The position numbers and the translations under genes are program-made. 7,301 nt of DNA from Sporichthyaceae bacterium (GTDB lineage Bacteria > Actinomycetota > Actinomycetes > JACCYY01), in the NCBI GenBank assembly GCA_013696235.1, contig JACCYY010000178.1, forward strand, positions 1 through 7,301, given 5' to 3'. Below are positions 6,574 to 7,301 of this stretch, one piece after another. Numbering within the stretch: position 1 is the first letter of the stretch; each line of letters starts with the position of its first letter. The notes under the pieces are model-generated. The model saw only the letters and a program-made list of their open reading frames with translations, did no database searches and had not been told where the DNA came from.

Positions 6574-7301
6574 ATGTGCGACCGTTCGGCGGTGACGGAC
6601 CAGACCTCGTACGAGCTCAACCGCGCCAGCTGGGACGAGCGCGCGCCCGCTCACGCGGCCTCGCCGGACTACGGCTTCGCGCGGTTCGCCGCCGATCCCG
6701 AGCACCTGAGCAGCACGGTGACCTTCGACCTGCCGCGCCTCGGCGACCTGGCCGGGGTACGCGGTGTGCACCTGCAGTGCCACATCGGCACCGACACCGT
6801 GTCGCTGGCCCGCCTCGGTGCGCGGATGACGGGGCTGGACTTCTCGGCGGCGTCGCTCGCCGAAGCCCGGCGGCTCGCTACCGCTGCCGGAGCCGAGGTC
6901 GACTTCGTCGAGGCTGCGGTGTACGACGCGCTCGACGTGCTCGAGCCCGGCGCCTACGACCTGGTGTACACGGGCCTCGGCGCGATCTGCTGGCTGCCCG
7001 ACATCCGCCGGTGGGCGAAGGTGGTCACCGGGCTGCTCCGGCCGGGTGGTCGGCTCTTCATCCGGGAGGGCCACCCGATGCTCTGGGCGATCGACGAGGA
7101 GCAGACCGGCGCACTGGTCGTGGACTACCCCTACTTCGAGCGACCGGAGCCGGTGGAGTTCGACGACCCGACGACCTACGTCGAGACAGACGTCGTGTTC
7201 GAGGTGAACCGCACGCACAGCTGGAACCACGGCCTGGGCGAGATCATCACCGCCGTCATGGACGCCGGCCTCCAGGTCACCGCGTTCGAGGAGCACGACA
7301 G
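6574..7301 (+). CDS. Class I SAM-dependent methyltransferase, 3' end off window
   Basis: The frame stays open to the right edge (242 codons visible), so the C-terminus is missing. A leader with ELNRASWDERAP (14-25) precedes the Rossmann-like methyltransferase core. The SAM-binding loop is a variant, VHLQCHIGTDTVSLARLG (65-82), in which QCHIGTD takes the place of the usual E/DxGxGxG. Acidic Asp89 ends the second strand (TGLDFS), and LLRPGGRLFIREGHP (154-168) is the typical motif before strand 5. This QCHIGTD form recurs in a widespread actinobacterial family of unknown substrate. The ATG at 6574 begins one base after the MFS stop, so it belongs to the operon; GTG 6592 (start VTDQTSYELNR) is an equally plausible start. 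Neither has a good binding site. It may modify the compound exported by the pump, but it could be only a co-directional neighbour. Confidence 0.88.
   Translation, partial: MCDRSAVTDQTSYELNRASWDERAPAHAASPDYGFARFAADPEHLSSTVTFDLPRLGDLAGVRGVHLQCHIGTDTVSLARLGARMTGLDFSAASLAEARRLATAAGAEVDFVEAAVYDALDVLEPGAYDLVYTGLGAICWLPDIRRWAKVVTGLLRPGGRLFIREGHPMLWAIDEEQTGALVVDYPYFERPEPVEFDDPTTYVETDVVFEVNRTHSWNHGLGEIITAVMDAGLQVTAFEEHD

Noticed and set aside
5070..6620. Long minus-strand open frame (516 codons) opposite the MFS gene
   Set aside because: Its product is highly charged and Arg/Gly/Asp-rich with no recognisable domain, as expected from the complement of a GC-rich gene. The plus strand encodes a clear MFS protein.
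6427..7296. Minus-strand open frame of 289 codons opposite the methyltransferase
   Set aside because: It overlaps the pump's end and the whole methyltransferase, which has clear SAM-binding motifs. The antisense product resembles no family.

Overview
The window is very GC-rich. It has dense short intergenic gaps, GTG starts and protein families typical of Actinomycetota: a mycobacterial-type LigC ligase, an Rv2671-like reductase, and a winged-helix regulator paired with an MFS pump. I cannot place it to genus. It reads as ordinary chromosome. No transposase, integrase, tRNA, rRNA, CRISPR array or phage gene is visible.

Layout: (a) Positions 1-496, minus strand, hold the start of a universal-stress-protein-like gene that runs off the left edge. 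(b) A 68-base divergent gap with a ribosome binding site for each side leads into ligC (565-1632, plus), a stand-alone ATP-dependent DNA ligase. (c) A plus-strand gene (1728-3275) encodes a membrane-anchored or secreted glycoside hydrolase of the TIM-barrel clan A type, with a Thr-Pro/Gly-Ala linker. (d) Convergent to it is a minus-strand pair (4531 down to 3298): a RibD-C/pyrimidine reductase-family protein followed 4 bases later by a Nudix hydrolase. (e) Divergent from that pair is a plus-strand operon of an HTH_20/ArsR-like regulator (4636-5283), an MFS transporter (5280-6572, sharing ATGA with the regulator stop) and a class I SAM-dependent methyltransferase (6574 to the right edge, incomplete).

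How they may work together: the regulator-transporter-methyltransferase cluster looks like a small-molecule efflux/response unit under its own regulator. The most notable non-coding structure is the gap before that operon. It contains three copies of TGTGCA spaced exactly 13 bases apart, overlapping inverted half-sites and a promoter-like -35/-10 pair. A separate 9-bp inverted repeat lies on the side of the reductase gene. I found no convincing new defence or mobile system. The strongest leads are this operator and the functions of the hydrolase and of the efflux/methyltransferase operon.
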